NCBI GenBank assembly: GCA_026225945.1
Contig: JAMJFZ010001133.1
Span: 10,599,501 to 10,663,500 of the forward strand
Direction: 5' to 3'
DNA length: 64,000 nucleotides
Origin: Cricetomys ansorgei
Lineage: Eukaryota > Chordata > Mammalia > Rodentia > Nesomyidae
Position numbers and translations under genes: made by a program. The notes beneath the pieces were generated by a model, which was given only the letters and a program-made list of their open reading frames with translations, had not been told where the DNA came from and did no database searches. Positions 35,451-46,654 of the stretch are shown one piece after another; position 1 is the first letter of the stretch, and each line of letters starts with the position of its first letter.

Positions 35451-35811
35451 AGAGGAAAGAGAGAGAAATAAAATAAAGTAGCAAGACTGTACCAACAAAA
35501 CAAAACAACAAAATAAAACCTAACCCACAAAAAAGACAGAAAGCAATGCTACACGACAGTGCAGCAGCTCCACTCCTAATAACTACCCAAAGGAACCAAA
35601 CAGAATGGCTACAGAGACATTTGCATCCCAATGGTCCTGCAGCATTATTCATAATTGCCAAGGCATGGAGAGAACCCAAGTGCTCATGGGTGGTGAATGA
35701 AGAAATTGTGGTATAAAGTGTGTGTGCCATAGTCAGCCTTGGAAGGGAAGCCCTGTTTGTGACAGACACCAGTGTAGCAGGTGCTCAGTTCAGCTTCTTC
35801 AGTCTGGGATC

Positions 35812-35985
35812 CCAGCCCATGGAGTGGTGCCGCCCAGTTAGAGGGGTCTTCCCACCTCAATTAGCCTAACTCAGAAACCCCCCCCCCAACAGACACAACC
35901 ACAGGTTTGTCTTCTGGGCGATTCTAGATCCAGTCAAGTTGCCAATCAATAGTAACTACTATTGACTGGGTCTCAGCCTTCAGAT
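35812..35985 (-). mobile_element. Rodent mid-repetitive LTR-like element, antisense (family A of this window)
   Basis: GGAGTGGTGCCGCCCAGTTA, GATTCTAGATCCAGTCAAGT and TGCCAATCAATAGTAACT are complementary to segments at 39.23, 44.19 and 47.46 kb. Class uncertain (LTR/MaLR-like). Confidence 0.45.
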
Positions 35986-36054
35986 TGAGACTGCCCTGTT
36001 GGTTTTCTGGGTTCCTTTTTTTTTTTTTTAATTGGGAAAAAAAAAAAAAAAACT

Positions 36055-36200
36055 TTTATACAATATATTCTGATCAGAGTTTCCCCTCCCCCAACTCCTT
36101 TTGAATCTTCCCTGCCTCCCTATCCACTCAAATCCACACCCTTTCTTTCTCTCTTTAGAAAACAGGCATCTAAAATAAAGTAAAATAGGTTCCGTTTTAT
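36055..36200. mobile_element. Probable L1 (Lx-type) fragment
   Basis: ATACAATATATTCTGATCAG followed by C/T-rich CCCTCCCCCAACTCC and TCTTTAGAAAACAGGCA resembles a common rodent L1 3' segment. It is bordered by T and A runs at 36017-36052. Confidence 0.4.
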
Positions 36201-36794
36201 CAATCCATTCTGAGGATTTGGGGACCTACAGCCTTATTAACTACTTAGATACTGTTCCTAAGCACATGCATGTGTTCAGATGTGCACGTACACATGCAAG
36301 CACATGTATACACACACACACGAGAACCCACAGAACCCGCAGAACCCACAGAACTTGACCACCATTTATCCTGTGTCTCGGGGCCAACACAGACTGCAGC
36401 TATTTCCTCCTTCACCTGGGCCACTGCAGCTATGTCCCAGAGCACCAGCTTTCTCTCTCTGTCCGCTTATAACCAACTGGCGGTGCATCAGCCTCAGCAA
36501 GCTTTCTCAAAGATCTTGGCTCAGAACCTATGAACGGTTCCCATCTCCTTTTGGAGGAGACGTCATTCCCTCCCTTGCCGCCCGGTTCCATTTTTTACCA
36601 TTCTCTCTCAACTTTGCTTCTTAGCCCCAGCAGTCCCCAGACCCTCTGGAAATGCTGCAGTCCCTGATATCTGCAGGCTCACACTCTTCAGGCTCCGCCC
36701 CTGCTCCCCTCTCGGGACATTTATTTACTTTTTTGGACTCACATTCTATCACCAGTCGTGAACACATCCTATCTCGTTTATCTTCTGTCCTACT
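36201..36794. other. Unique flanking sequence with short CA-rich patch
   Basis: A (CA)n-rich patch lies at about 36258-36322, followed by CAGAACCCR repeats (about 36326-36352). No gene. Confidence 0.45.
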
Positions 36795-37200
36795 TAGAGT
36801 TTCTACTCTTGTGATAGACACCATGACAAAGAGCAACTTGGGGAGGAAAGAGTTTATTCCACCTAACAGTCCATCATGAAGGGAAGGCAAGGCAGGAACT
36901 CAAGACAGGAACCCGAGGCAGGAACCGAAGCAGAGACCATGGAGGCGTGCTGCTTACTGCCTTACTCTCTGTGGCTTGCTCAACCTGTTTGTTATACAAC
37001 TTAGGATCAGTTGCCCTGAGATGGCACTACCCACAGTGGGCTGAACTCCTCCCACTTGATTAATAATTGATCAAGAAAATACCCCCTTAGGCATGCCTCG
37101 AGGCCAATCTGAAGGAGATAATTTCTCAGTAAAGTTCCTTTACCCAGATATGTCTAGGTTTGTTAGGTTTGTGTCAAGTTGGCAAAAGTCAATCAGCACA
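36795..37200 (-). mobile_element. MaLR-like LTR repeat, antisense (family B)
   Basis: GACACCATGACAAAGAGCAA, TTGGGGAGGAAAGAGTTTAT, CAGAGACCATGGAGGCGTGC and CACAGTGGGCTGAACTCC are collinear with the 13.85-14.25 kb copy. Confidence 0.55.
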
Positions 37201-37394
37201 TCTTCTGAGCCCACTTCTGGAATGCAGGCCATGAAAGCTCCTTACAGAAAGGACAGTTACCTCCTTTCTCTGACTCCTGCACAGGAAGCAGAGGCAGGCA
37301 CCTGGGATGGGCTAACTCCTGGCTCGTGTCGAGATTGAGTTTCTTTCCCAACACTGAAGAACATCAAATAGTTTGGGTAGAATATTAGCTCATT

Positions 37395-37560
37395 TTTATT
37401 GATCATGTACTAATTATTGGGCACTATACTACATGTGCTACATAAATTAATTCATTTGGTTCACACAACTACCTAGAAGGAATGTAGCAGTCTCTGAATG
37501 AGGACACTGAAGCAGGCTAACTCCATAACTTCACATAACTGCTGGATCTTCAATTAGAAA
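37395..37560 (-). mobile_element. MIR relic, antisense
   Basis: GGGCACTATACTACATGTGC, TTAATTCATTTGGTTCACAC and GAATGAGGACACTGAAGC follow the reversed MIR order. Confidence 0.5.
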
Positions 37561-37591
37561 GAATTCATGCAAAGTCATTAAGAAACGCTGA

Positions 37592-37805
37592 CCTGGGGAG
37601 ATGGGAAAAGAGGATCAGAGTGTAAATCCCCAACACCCATGTAAAAGCTGCCCACAATCCCAGTATGTTACTAGTCAGGTTAGCCAAAGCATTAACTCCA
37701 GGTTCAGTGAGAGGTCTGCCTTCATATGTAAGGCGGAAAAGTGATTGAGAAAGACATCAGATGTCAACCTTGGTTCTCCACACAAATACACTCACCTCTG
37801 TACGT
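37592..37805 (+). mobile_element. B4-type SINE, degenerate
   Basis: ACCTGGGGAGATGGGAAAAG, TAAATCCCCAACACCCATGT and CAATCCCAGTATGTTA, ending in a CTCACCTCTGTACG tail. Confidence 0.55.
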
Positions 37806-38239
37806 TTATGCCAAGAGAAGAAAAACAACAACGAAGAACTTTAAGAAGTGAACAGTGTTTATTACCTAAATTTATTTTTTCAGGGATAAGTTAGCACCCA
37901 CCATGGAGAAGCCCACCCACTTACATCTGGATGCAGAGAACAAAGCGAGTGTGCAAACTCGCAGCTCTCTTCCCAGCTTGCATTGTGATGCCACGAAGGC
38001 AATTTAGTTGAGACCAAGGAGTGAACGGCACTAACTTGAGGATGCGCCTGTACTGCATCCATTGTAGATTTGACTGGAGTTGAGCTAGCCCGGTAGAAGA
38101 TGTAGGCAGTTCTTTTTACTCTTGTAAATTTATTCACTTTTATATCCAAAAATTATTTTTTAAGCATCTGTATAAGCCTGCCAGTGATAGTTCCAGAACA
38201 TTCTTTCAACAGCTCCCATTCCTACCTATCAGAAACTGG

Positions 38240-38360
38240 AGCTCCTGTGTCACAGTGACTTGGAGCTAAATACTACAGTCGAAGAGACCTGGGTTCAGTT
38301 CCAGTCCTGGTGTCTCTGATTGCATCATCCTGGATAAGTTACTAGTAAAGCCTCGCAAAG
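38240..38360 (+). mobile_element. MIR relic
   Basis: GACCTGGGTTCAGTTCCAGT and CATCCTGGATAAGTTACTAG match the MIR core in sense. Confidence 0.55.
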
Positions 38361-39127
38361 GAACTGTTTGTGGTTGGTAAAGCTGACCTTATAAAAATCT
38401 TGGTGATTGTTTTTTTTTCTTGACTATGGTTTTGTAGGTAAGATAAACTTTGTAAGTAGAGTTTCACTTCCTGTCAAGAGCTTGCTCATATTTTAGTGTT
38501 TTGAAAGGAGACAAGTTGAGGCAACAGTTTCAACCGGAGTGCTTAGTCCTCTGATGAAGTCATAGGGCCTTCCACTCACAATTAGACATCATAATAGAAC
38601 TATTAAAAGAACTCTGATTCACTAATTTGTTGCTTCTTTTTCCTTGTGGGGCTCTCTGGGAAAGCTGCCCACTTGCAGATAGCTCCTTTGGCTGTCTTCC
38701 TGTGCCTTTCAAGCCCTTCAAACCAAGTTCTTAAGTACCTCATAATGGGTCCATGAGGTTGCTGAATTTGTTTATAACACATCAGAAGTAAAAGTTTTTG
38801 TACTACTGATAGACTCATTGCACAGTATAGGGCCATCTCAGGTGGTTCTGCCTGGAGCAAACATTCATGTTTATTTGCGGACTTTTTGCTAACATTAGAC
38901 CAGGAGCTAGGAGGCAGCCGTGCTGGTCTGACCTGACGCCAAGTATTTGATCTTGACTTTGCCGGTACTTTGCCATTCACCTGTCTATGTGTTTATATCA
39001 TCTTTCAGCTCCAAAATAAAATCATTTCTCATCAGTAAAGCTAATGGCCACCAACAAAAAAGGTCACCTCACTTGGTGTAGATCTGAAATGGAAGAGATA
39101 GGTACCCATTAGATAGGAAGTAAACAA
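38361..39127. other. Unique flanking sequence
   Basis: Holds a minus open frame (38603-38980) that starts with GTG, not ATG, and has no recognised domain. No supported gene. Confidence 0.45.
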
Positions 39128-39163
39128 GGGAGAGAGAGAGAGAGAGTGACAGAGAGAGAGAGA
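39128..39163 (+). repeat. (GA)n simple repeat
   Basis: Imperfect GA run with one TGAC interruption. Confidence 0.85.
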
Positions 39164-39227
39164 TGAAAACAGAGCACACAACAACATGAGCTACCTCCTG
39201 GAAAGATGTTTGAACAGTACTGGTAAC

Positions 39228-39560
39228 CAGGATGTTAATCTCCATTGTCAACTAGACTGACTTTACAATCACCCAGGAAACACACATCTGGATTTGTCTA
39301 TGGAGGTGCTTCCAGAGAGACTGAACAGTGGAGAGGTCACCCAACTTGAATATCAGTGGCACCATCCCATGGGTGCGGGTCCCAGACCGAATAAAGAGTG
39401 AGCTGAGTGAGCACCGGACGTTCATCAGTCTCCGCTTCCTGACTGCGGGTCATGCGATCCGCTACCTCGCGCTCCTGGGCAGCACTTTCCCTGTACCCCT
39501 CGGACTGTGATCCAGAATAAAATAAAACAAAATAAAAATTCGTCAGATATTTTGTCATAG
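39228..39560 (+). mobile_element. Rodent mid-repetitive LTR-like element (family A)
   Basis: GTTAATCTCCATTGTCAACT, TGGCACCATCCCATGGGTGC, GCTTCCTGACTGCGG and the AATAAA-like end. It shares order with copies at 44.19 and 47.46 kb. Confidence 0.5.
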
Positions 39561-40327
39561 TGATGAGGAAAGGAACTAGCACGAGTAGTGTAACACCTGA
39601 CAAATGTGCTCTAATATAAATGACGTATGTGGGGACGTTAGTGCGTGCTTTATAAGAAGTCGATCTTGTGGCCCTCCTCGGCCCTCCTCATTGCCGCTAG
39701 TCTGGCTCACAGTGGATGAGTTGAAATCAATATCCTCCTTGAGATTCAGTTCCCTGGTGCTTCAGAGGCGGCTCTGGTCGGCAGTGATCATGCGGCATGG
39801 GACGGAGGACGTTAGAATCCGAGATAAAGGACACGCTGAGCCTGGCTCCTGGTGGGGCGGAACTAATAAAGTGTTCTGGTTAAAAACCAAGGCGCCCTTG
39901 GGATCCACGGGAGCCAAGTGGCTGCATTCTGCAGCTTGAAAGCAGCTAGCTGGCAAGAGAAGAAATTCTTCCTGGACATTCTGGCCCTCTGATGGGGTCC
40001 TTTACTCGGAGTCTGAGGTGCTCTCTGAAGGTCATTGCTGAAGACAGTTTCTCAGACTTGTGGCTCAAGCCAGTCGTTTTCCGAATGCACAGAGCTTCTG
40101 TGTACTTCCTGGTGGGACCACACAGATGAACTCAGGACTACTGAGACCTCCCTGCCTGCACCTCACATTGCGGTTTTCCTAGGCGTGTTCCTGCTGTAAG
40201 GATGCTTACTCCAGGGTGATGGACTAGAAAGCCCTACCAACGTCACATCTGTTATATAAACTTACCACTGAGCAGAATGATTTTTTTTCCCATGACTAAT
40301 TAACTGAATGGTTTAAATACCTATTGT
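39561..40327. other. Unique flanking sequence
   Basis: No supported feature. Confidence 0.45.
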
Positions 40328-40505
40328 AAGGCCAGTGAGATGACCCAGGGGGTAAAGGCACTTGCTGCCAAATCTAACTAACCGTGTTCAATCCTTGGGA
40401 CCCACATGATGGGAGCAGATAACCGACCCCCAAAAGTCACCCTCTGGCTTCCACCTATTTTCCAGAGCAGCATGCTCACATTTACATCCAGATATATACA
40501 ACAAA

Positions 40506-40540
<35 letters not shown>

Positions 40541-40554
40541 AATGAATAAATAAA
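40328..40554 (+). mobile_element. B3 SINE with (AAAT)n tail
   Basis: GGCCAGTGAGATGACCCAGG, CAATCCTTGGGACCCACATG and CTCTGGCTTCCACC. The tail is expanded to about 12 AAAT units at 40503-40554. Confidence 0.8.
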
Positions 40555-41559
40555 GTATAAAACATACAAACAAACAAACAAAAAATGAGAATTACTGTCT
40601 CAAAAACACAGTTAAAGTCTTGAACCTTCTCTACTCCAGTGTATGAATGTGGGTTGTTAACATGATTGAGCAATTATTTATAGAAATTAACAACAAATGC
40701 ATATTTTTCAGATAAAGTCCACATTAAAAAAAAAGAAAAAGAACTGATTAAAAATTTTTGCAAACAAAAAAGATTTTACCAGCCAAAGGGGAGAGTGGAA
40801 ATCAGTGCTGAGGAATTTCACGTAGAAGGCAGCACAGGCAGACATAACTGAGAGAAGAAGTTCTGAGTCATGAATAAGAGATTGAGGGGCTCCAAAGCAA
40901 ATCCATGGGAGGTTCCAGGGGGAAACCGATGACAGTAAATGCACAGAAACAACATTTAAGGAGGAAAACGGCAAGAATTTTCAAGAACTGCCTTCAAACT
41001 AAAAATTCATACCAAGTTCCAAACAATAGAAACAGGTCCACGGTGTAAGGAAACTGGAAAGCGTCAACAGTAAACGGGATTCCCCAAAGCTCCTCAGAGA
41101 GAAAAAGCAGGTCAGCTACAGCAGGTGGCAACGAGCCGTCTAGCACCGGTACCAACAGGTAGGATAATTATTTAAACTGCTGTATAAGAAGGATCTCCAA
41201 CGTCGCTGCCTTGCCGCCCAGAACTCCGGCTCTCCCTGAAAAGAGAGACAAAGCATTTCCCCCACAGATCCGCTAAAGGAATAACCTGCGAGTCCAGAGT
41301 CTACTTCACAGTAAACAAGGAAGCAGTACTACGGGGTGGACACAATTTCCAACCCACTTTACAGTTTGAAAACTGTGGCACAGAAAGATGAAGTTCTCAG
41401 AGTTAGTGAGAACCAGGCTCTGAATCAGGCAGTCTGGAAGCTAGCGGCTGGATCAAAGAAGCCACAGTAGGAGAAGAAGCGAGTCGGATGAACAAAAAAA
41501 TTATCTATTATACATTCGTTTATTTGTGCGCCAGAGAGCGTAAGGGGTAAGGTACGGGT
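40555..41559. other. Unique flanking sequence
   Basis: A purine-rich A/G stretch lies at about 40724-40745. No gene. Confidence 0.45.
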
Positions 41560-41825
41560 GTGAATGTGGGGTCGGAGGACGGCTTTCCTGAGGTTTTTCT
41601 CTTCCGTTTTGGTGTTGAGATGGGGTCTCCCTGTCTCTGCCACTGAGCAGTGTCTCATCCTCCTGTTTCCAGCCCCCACTTCCCTGCAGGCATTCTGGGA
41701 CTACAGAAGTGTGTCTCGGCGTCAGGCTTTTACGAATATGGGTTCTGGTTATCCGACTTGAACAGCCAGGCTTATTGTAGCAAGTATTCTTACCAGCTGA
41801 GAAGTGCCCCCATTGTCCATGTGGA
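41560..41825 (-). mobile_element. B4-type SINE, antisense, degenerate
   Basis: GAGATGGGGTCTCCCTGTCT, CTGGGACTACAGAAGTGTGT and AGTATTCTTACCAGCTGAGA give the reversed B1-then-tRNA order. Confidence 0.5.
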
Positions 41826-41959
41826 GCTGAACTGTAATTCTCTTTAATGATCAATACTATGGGTTCCTGGTTATGAATTTGAGGATACATTTTTTTTTAA
41901 GTTTCTGTGGAAACAGTGCGTTTTACTTGTAACACCATTCTCTCTCTCTCTTTCTCTCT

Positions 41960-42115
41960 CAATTTATTTGTTATTTGTGTGTGTCCATGCACATACACTT
42001 GGAGGTTTAGAAGTTAACTTTCTGGAGTGAGTTCTCTCCTTCTACAGTGTGGGTCCCTGGAATCCAGCTCAGATCAGCAAGAACACTTATCCTCTGGACC
42101 ATCTTGTTGGCCCTC
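41960..42115 (-). mobile_element. B3 SINE, antisense
   Basis: GGAGTGAGTTCTCTCCTTCT, GTGTGGGTCCCTGGAATCC and TGGACCATCTTGTTGGCCC. Confidence 0.75.
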
Positions 42116-42240
42116 TCGACAACACGCTAAGGATTTTCAGGGTATTGCTGTCTTGATTGCAAGGCATGGAAGATTTCCAAACAAACCACCTGTAAATTGA
42201 GGTCTTCAGGTTGTTTCTAGCACTCTCTCACGGCAGGATG

Positions 42241-42280
42241 GCGGTGGGTGGCGGTGGGTGGCAGTGGGTGGCAGTGGGTC
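42241..42280 (+). repeat. Four-copy 10-bp tandem repeat
   Basis: Units GCGGTGGGTG, GCGGTGGGTG, GCAGTGGGTG and GCAGTGGGTC. G-rich on the plus strand. Confidence 0.9.
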
Positions 42281-42339
42281 GAGAGTCGGGTGGCATATGG
42301 AATCTACTCCTAAGGCTAATCTACTCCTTACAGTTTTAA

Positions 42340-43375
42340 AGCCTTGGCCACTTCCTTTGTCACAAGTCCCTTTCTCTACCTTTATAATTTTGTTATTTCA
42401 AGGATGTTATATAAATGGATTCAGACAGTATGTATCAAATTTTCCCTCAGCTTCTTTCCTGTTGTTTCATTTATTAATATTTCATTCCTTTTTTTTTCCT
42501 TTTTAGTCTTTTTCCTGGGTATGGTCTACCATGCTTTTTAATCCATTTTTTTTTTCTCTGAAGAACAATTGAAGAGCTTCCACCCCAGGCTGCATTAAGC
42601 ATGAATAAAGCCTCTATGAACATTCACATACCTGTTTCTACAAGATCCATGACTTTTATTCATTTGACCAATGCCCAGGGCTACAATTGCCAATTCAGAT
42701 GAAAAATACATATTTAATTTTCAAGTAAACTGCCAAACTGTGTTCCAGGGTGGCTGCACCATTTAGTATTCCTGGCAAAGATGCACAAATGATTCTGCTT
42801 CTCTTCTTGTTGTAATTTGGTATGGTCAGTTTCTAAAATACACATCATTCAGATACCTACATGGTGTCTTCTCACTGTGGTTGGTTTTGTTTTCCTCAAT
42901 GGCTAATGGTGTTGGACGTCTCTCTCTCTCTCTGTGTAGGTGTGTGGGTGTGTTTGTATGCTCTCTTTAGTGAAGTAGCTTCTGTCTTTTGAACCTTTTA
43001 ACTCAACTGTCAACTTTACTGTTGAACTGTGGGAATTCTGTATGAGCCCCAGATACAAGTCACTGTAGGATGTGTTTTTTGCAAATATTCTCTTCCAGTT
43101 TGTGGTCTATCTTTTCATTTATTCACAGAGTCCTTTCCAGAGTCAAGGTCTTTAATATTGAGGCGGTCCAATTGATAAGTTCCGCTTTATGGATTAGGCT
43201 TTTGGTGTCCAATTTGAGAGTTTTATTCCCAACTCTAGCTTTTGGTGCCTTTCCCTCTATGTCTTCACGTTTACAATGAATGGTTCTATAAACAGTTTTG
43301 CGTTCAAGTCCACGGTACACTCTGAATTAACTTTTGTTCAAAATACGAAGTCTAGGTCTAAGTTCCATTTTATTG
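42340..43375 (-). mobile_element. Degraded L1, antisense, part 1
   Basis: Plus-strand landmarks follow the reverse complement of mammalian L1 3' UTR/ORF2. They are CTCTATGAACATTCACATAC, AACTGCCAAACTGTGTTCCA, GGCTGCACCATTT, GCAAATATTCTCTTCCAGTT, AGCTTTTGGTGCC and GAATTAACTTTTGTTCAA, in that order. Reading frames are destroyed. Confidence 0.75.
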
Positions 43376-43724
43376 TCTGTCCCTCCCTCCCTCCTTCCGT
43401 CCCGTCTTTCCAATCTCTTTCTTCCTTGTCTGTTTTCGTTTTCATTTTGCTTTGCTTTTTGCCTGTATACCCATTTCGTTCCTCCATTGTAGAGAAGCCA
43501 TTCTCCTTCGCTGGGCTTGCTCCGTGAGCCCCCTTCAGCATATTTGTGTGAGCCCAGCTGTTTTCTCCCTCACGTATACTCCCATAGACTCCATTGCCAG
43601 TGCTGTATGCCTCAAAGTCAAGTGGGCGATCTCCGCCCGTGTTGTTCTTTCCCAGCCTGTTACTTATTTATTCACCTTCTTTTGACTTCTCATGTAAGTC
43701 TTAGAATGGCCTTAGAAAGACCAT
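43376..43724. other. Non-L1 segment between the two L1 pieces, pyrimidine-rich start
   Basis: It starts with (CCCT)n-like DNA (43380-43400). The rest is not recognised. It may be an insertion or a rearrangement in the old L1. Confidence 0.4.
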
Positions 43725-44165
43725 CCATAGAAGGCCTTGTTGGTATTTTTGCGAGAGTTGCAGGAAGCCTGCATATAAATTTGGAGGAGTGGAAATCTGT
43801 ATTACGCTGGGCCATCTGGCTCATCGACTCTGTATGCCTCTACCTACTCAGACCGTCTTTGGTTTCTTCTTTGGCATCTTATAATTTCTAGCATACTAGT
43901 AGCATACATATTTTGTTAGGTTTATACTTACATATCTAAGTTTGGGGAAGCAACGGTGAGTGGAACTGTATTTGAAGGTTTCCGTTCCCGCCGGTTCACT
44001 GAGTGCATAGAGAAGCAGCTGGTTTTTGCATGTGCCTCTGATGTCCAATCGACTTGCCTAACTCACATGCGCCAGGGCCTTCTTGTTGTGCTTTTATTCT
44101 TATTTGTGTAGCTTTTGGATTTTCTAGGTACACAATCATGTCACTCCTCATAGTGTCTTGAGGGG
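43725..44165 (-). mobile_element. Degraded L1, antisense, part 2
   Basis: Collinear continuation of the L1 at 42.34-43.38 kb. GTTGGTATTTTTGCGAGAGT, GAAGCAGCTGGTTTTTGCAT, GGATTTTCTAGGTACACAAT and CATGTCACT resemble ORF2 complement landmarks. Confidence 0.55.
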
Positions 44166-44189
44166 TGCTGCTTAATTTGTGCGGTCATC

Positions 44190-44585
44190 TAGGTGCAACC
44201 TAGAATCACCTGAGAAGAGTCTTAATAGGGAATGGTCTAGATCAGGGTTGGCCCATAGGTGTGTCTGTGGGGGACTGTCCTGATAGTTAATTAAGGTGGG
44301 ACGATCTGCCCTGAATATGGATGGCATCATTTCATGGAGCCTGAACTGTGTGAATGAAAAAAGCCTGCTGAGAATAAACAGCAGGAAGAGAGGCAACATG
44401 GGTGCATTCATTTCCCTCTGCTTTTGACTGTGGATGCGATGTGACTGAATCTCTTGAGTTCCTGCCTTGACATCCCTTCGATGATGGGCTGTAATCTGGA
44501 ACTGTAACCACATGAGCCATTTCCTCCCTTAAGTTGCCTTTGGTCCAGGCATTTTATCACACCAACACAGATAACAATAGAGCAG
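44190..44585 (+). mobile_element. Rodent mid-repetitive LTR-like element (family A)
   Basis: CACCTGAGAAGAGTCTTAAT, GTGTGTCTGTGGGGGACTG, GACTGTGGATGCGATGTGAC and CTCCCTTAAGTTGCCTTTGG recur in the 47.46 kb copy. Confidence 0.55.
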
Positions 44586-44799
44586 AGAGATTGTTGGGAC
44601 TCGGGGCCTCCTGTATGCTGACTGCGTGCTTTACCATTGAGCTATATTTCTAGTACACACATTTCAAAAGTCAAGTTCTATGTTTCTTTTAATATATACA
44701 GCTGAAAAAAGACTCTAGAAATCAAAAAACAAGGAATAAGATACACTAGGTAAAGATAAAGAACGATGATAGAGAACAATATTTGAATAAATAGAACAT

Positions 44800-45462
44800 A
44801 TGAGCCAGGCATGGTGGTATGCACCTGTAATTCCAGAACTCCAGAGGCTAAGGCAGGAGGATTGCCACCAGTCAGTGTTAGCCTGGGCTATAGTTCCAGG
44901 CTATTGGTTCTTTTGTCTGCTCCCCTCCCCAAGAGGTAGCTAAGCCGTTGGCCACTGATACAACTCTGTTTATTGAAGCAAGGGGAGCCAAATGGATAGG
45001 ATAAAGAGAGAATGGCCATTGTTTAAGGCAGTGGTACTGGGGCAGCTCCATTTGCATGTGGGAGGCTTACAACCAGACCTAGGTGGTCATATTGTCATTG
45101 TCTGGGGCCAATGTCCAAGGGGAGAGCCTCTTCAGCATGGGCAGTAGTCTCACAGGGGCCAGGAGAAGACATCTTATAAGGAAAGGAGCCCAGCCCAAGG
45201 CCTTCCAGTTGCAGCGGTCAGATAAGCATCAGCCAGGCCACATTCCTTGAAGAGGCAGGATCTTATCAGTGGCATGCTGTGAAGCACAGCAGCATTGGAG
45301 CTACCTGGGATTTGTCAGAGTATGAAAGAGGAGTAGCTGAATGCCTTCCACTCTCAGGGTGAGAATTCCAGGGTTCAAAGCACGCTTCAACCCCCTCTTA
45401 GCTCTAGGACAGCCCACACAGGCTGGCCAGGGCTACAAAGTAACACCTGTTTCAAAATGAAA
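44800..45462 (+). mobile_element. B1-like SINE split by a ~0.5-kb insertion
   Basis: The left half (GCCAGGCATGGTGGTATGCA, CTAAGGCAGGAGG, TTAGCCTGGGCTATAG) ends at about 44905. A B1-like 3' part (GCTGGCCAGGGCTACAAAGT, ACACCTGTTTCAAAATG) resumes at about 45408. CAGGCT flanks the insertion on both sides. The insert contains CAATAAACAG on the minus strand, suggesting an antisense LTR, but it is not recognised. Confidence 0.45.
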
Positions 45463-45835
45463 TACATGCATTAGTACAGACAAAACGAAGCACCATAATG
45501 TAACTATCAATCTATGAAGGCTAGATAGCAATCTCAAACTCCTATGCAACTAACAACAAAGTCTTACTATTAATAAAACAACAGCTGACAATTATAAAGC
45601 AGGTTTGGCAAAACATGGAGGCTACTTTATCCCATTTATGTTTAAGAAGTAACCACTCCACCTGGAAGAAGTTACCAGGAAATGGAAAAATAAAGTATGA
45701 TTAATTTTAATTTTAAGTACTAATTCAATATGTGTAAAATGAACCATCTTAAGCTACCTTATAAATTTAAGTCAGCCTCCCACACAAACCACAAGCTCAT
45801 TTCATGATAAACTTAAACAACAAACTAATGGTTTA

Positions 45836-45985
45836 GCTGGGTGTGGTGGCCACTTTTTTGATCTCAACACTTGGAAGGCAGAGGCAGGCAGATCTCTGTG
45901 TATTCAAGGTCAGCCTGGTCTACAGAGCTTGTTCCAGACCAGCCAGGCTACACAGTGATATCCTGTCTCTCAAAAACCAAACCAG
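45836..45985 (+). mobile_element. B1 SINE
   Basis: AGCTGGGTGTGGTGGCCACT, GGCAGAGGCAGGCAGATCTC and GTCTACAGAGCTTGTTCCAG. Confidence 0.88.
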
Positions 45986-46157
45986 AAAGAAAGTAAGAAA
46001 GTAATGGTCAAAAGAGAATTCAAAGTAACTGTGTTTGGAAAGTAAAAAACAAACTTAAGTAATCAAGTGAGTAAATCAGATATTGCCGTATAAATAATAA
46101 AATATTTAAAAATAAATCTGTGAAATTCACACTTTTCAAAAATCAAAATATATCTAA

Positions 46158-46280
46158 CTTATTTATTTGAGACAGCATCTTACTATGTAGCCTACGCCAG
46201 CTGTGGACTTGGATCCTCCTGCCCCCAGCTTCTTGTGTGCAGAGGCTGTAGGAAGACACCATCCTACCTGGCTATGCTAC
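46158..46280 (-). mobile_element. B1-like (older type) SINE, antisense
   Basis: ATTTGAGACAGCATCTTACT, ATGTAGCCTACGCCAGC and CCATCCTACCTGGC. Confidence 0.6.
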
Positions 46281-46502
46281 CATGATACTTAAAAAACATA
46301 ACCTTAAATTTATTGACTAAATAAAACTGAAATAAGTGATCTAGAAGAACACAGTAAACTTTGATAAAAAGGGAAGAAGTAATAAAGACAATAAAAACAG
46401 GAATTAGTCAACAAAGACACAAAAGGAATGCAAGAAATCAGAATCTGTTTTTTAAATTATGTTTTTTCTTTTTCTTTCTTTCTATCTTTTTTATATATTT
46501 TT

Positions 46503-46646
46503 TGGTTTCTTTGACACAGGATTTCTGTGTTGTAACTCTGGCTGTCCCGGACTTACTCTGTAGACTAGGCTGGCCTAGAACTCACAGAGGCCTGCCTCTG
46601 CCTCCCAAGTGCTGGGATTAAAGGTGTGAGCCACCACTGCCTGGCA
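46503..46646 (-). mobile_element. B1 SINE, antisense, with the AGTTACAACA variant
   Basis: GACACAGGATTTCTGTGTTG, TAACTCTGGCTGTCCCGG, CCTGCCTCTGCCTCCCAAGT and CACCACTGCCTGGC. The complement carries GCCAGAGTTACAACA, as at 17.4 kb. Confidence 0.92.
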
Positions 46647-46654
46647 AATTCTTA

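Larger units (their letters stand above)
35128..35725 (+). mobile_element. Old L1 3' end, interrupted by SINEs
   Basis: The left piece (35128-35187) reads ATACACTGTGGTGGGAATAT and AAAACAGTATGGCGAG. The right piece (about 35535-35725) has AGCAGCTCCACTCCTAATAA, GCAGCATTATTCATAATTGC and GAACCCAAGTGCTCATG. Both match the conserved L1 ORF2 end/3' UTR order. The gap holds B1 and ID insertions. Coding capacity is destroyed. Confidence 0.75.

Noticed and set aside
38603..38980. 125-codon minus frame with a fairly protein-like composition
   Set aside because: Its first codon is GTG rather than ATG, no family is recognised, and there is no clear splice site. It remains a weak pseudogene possibility only.
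42340..44165. Intact L1 reading frame
   Set aside because: Only diverged antisense landmarks remain. The two pieces are separated by non-L1 DNA and no long ORF2 frame survives.
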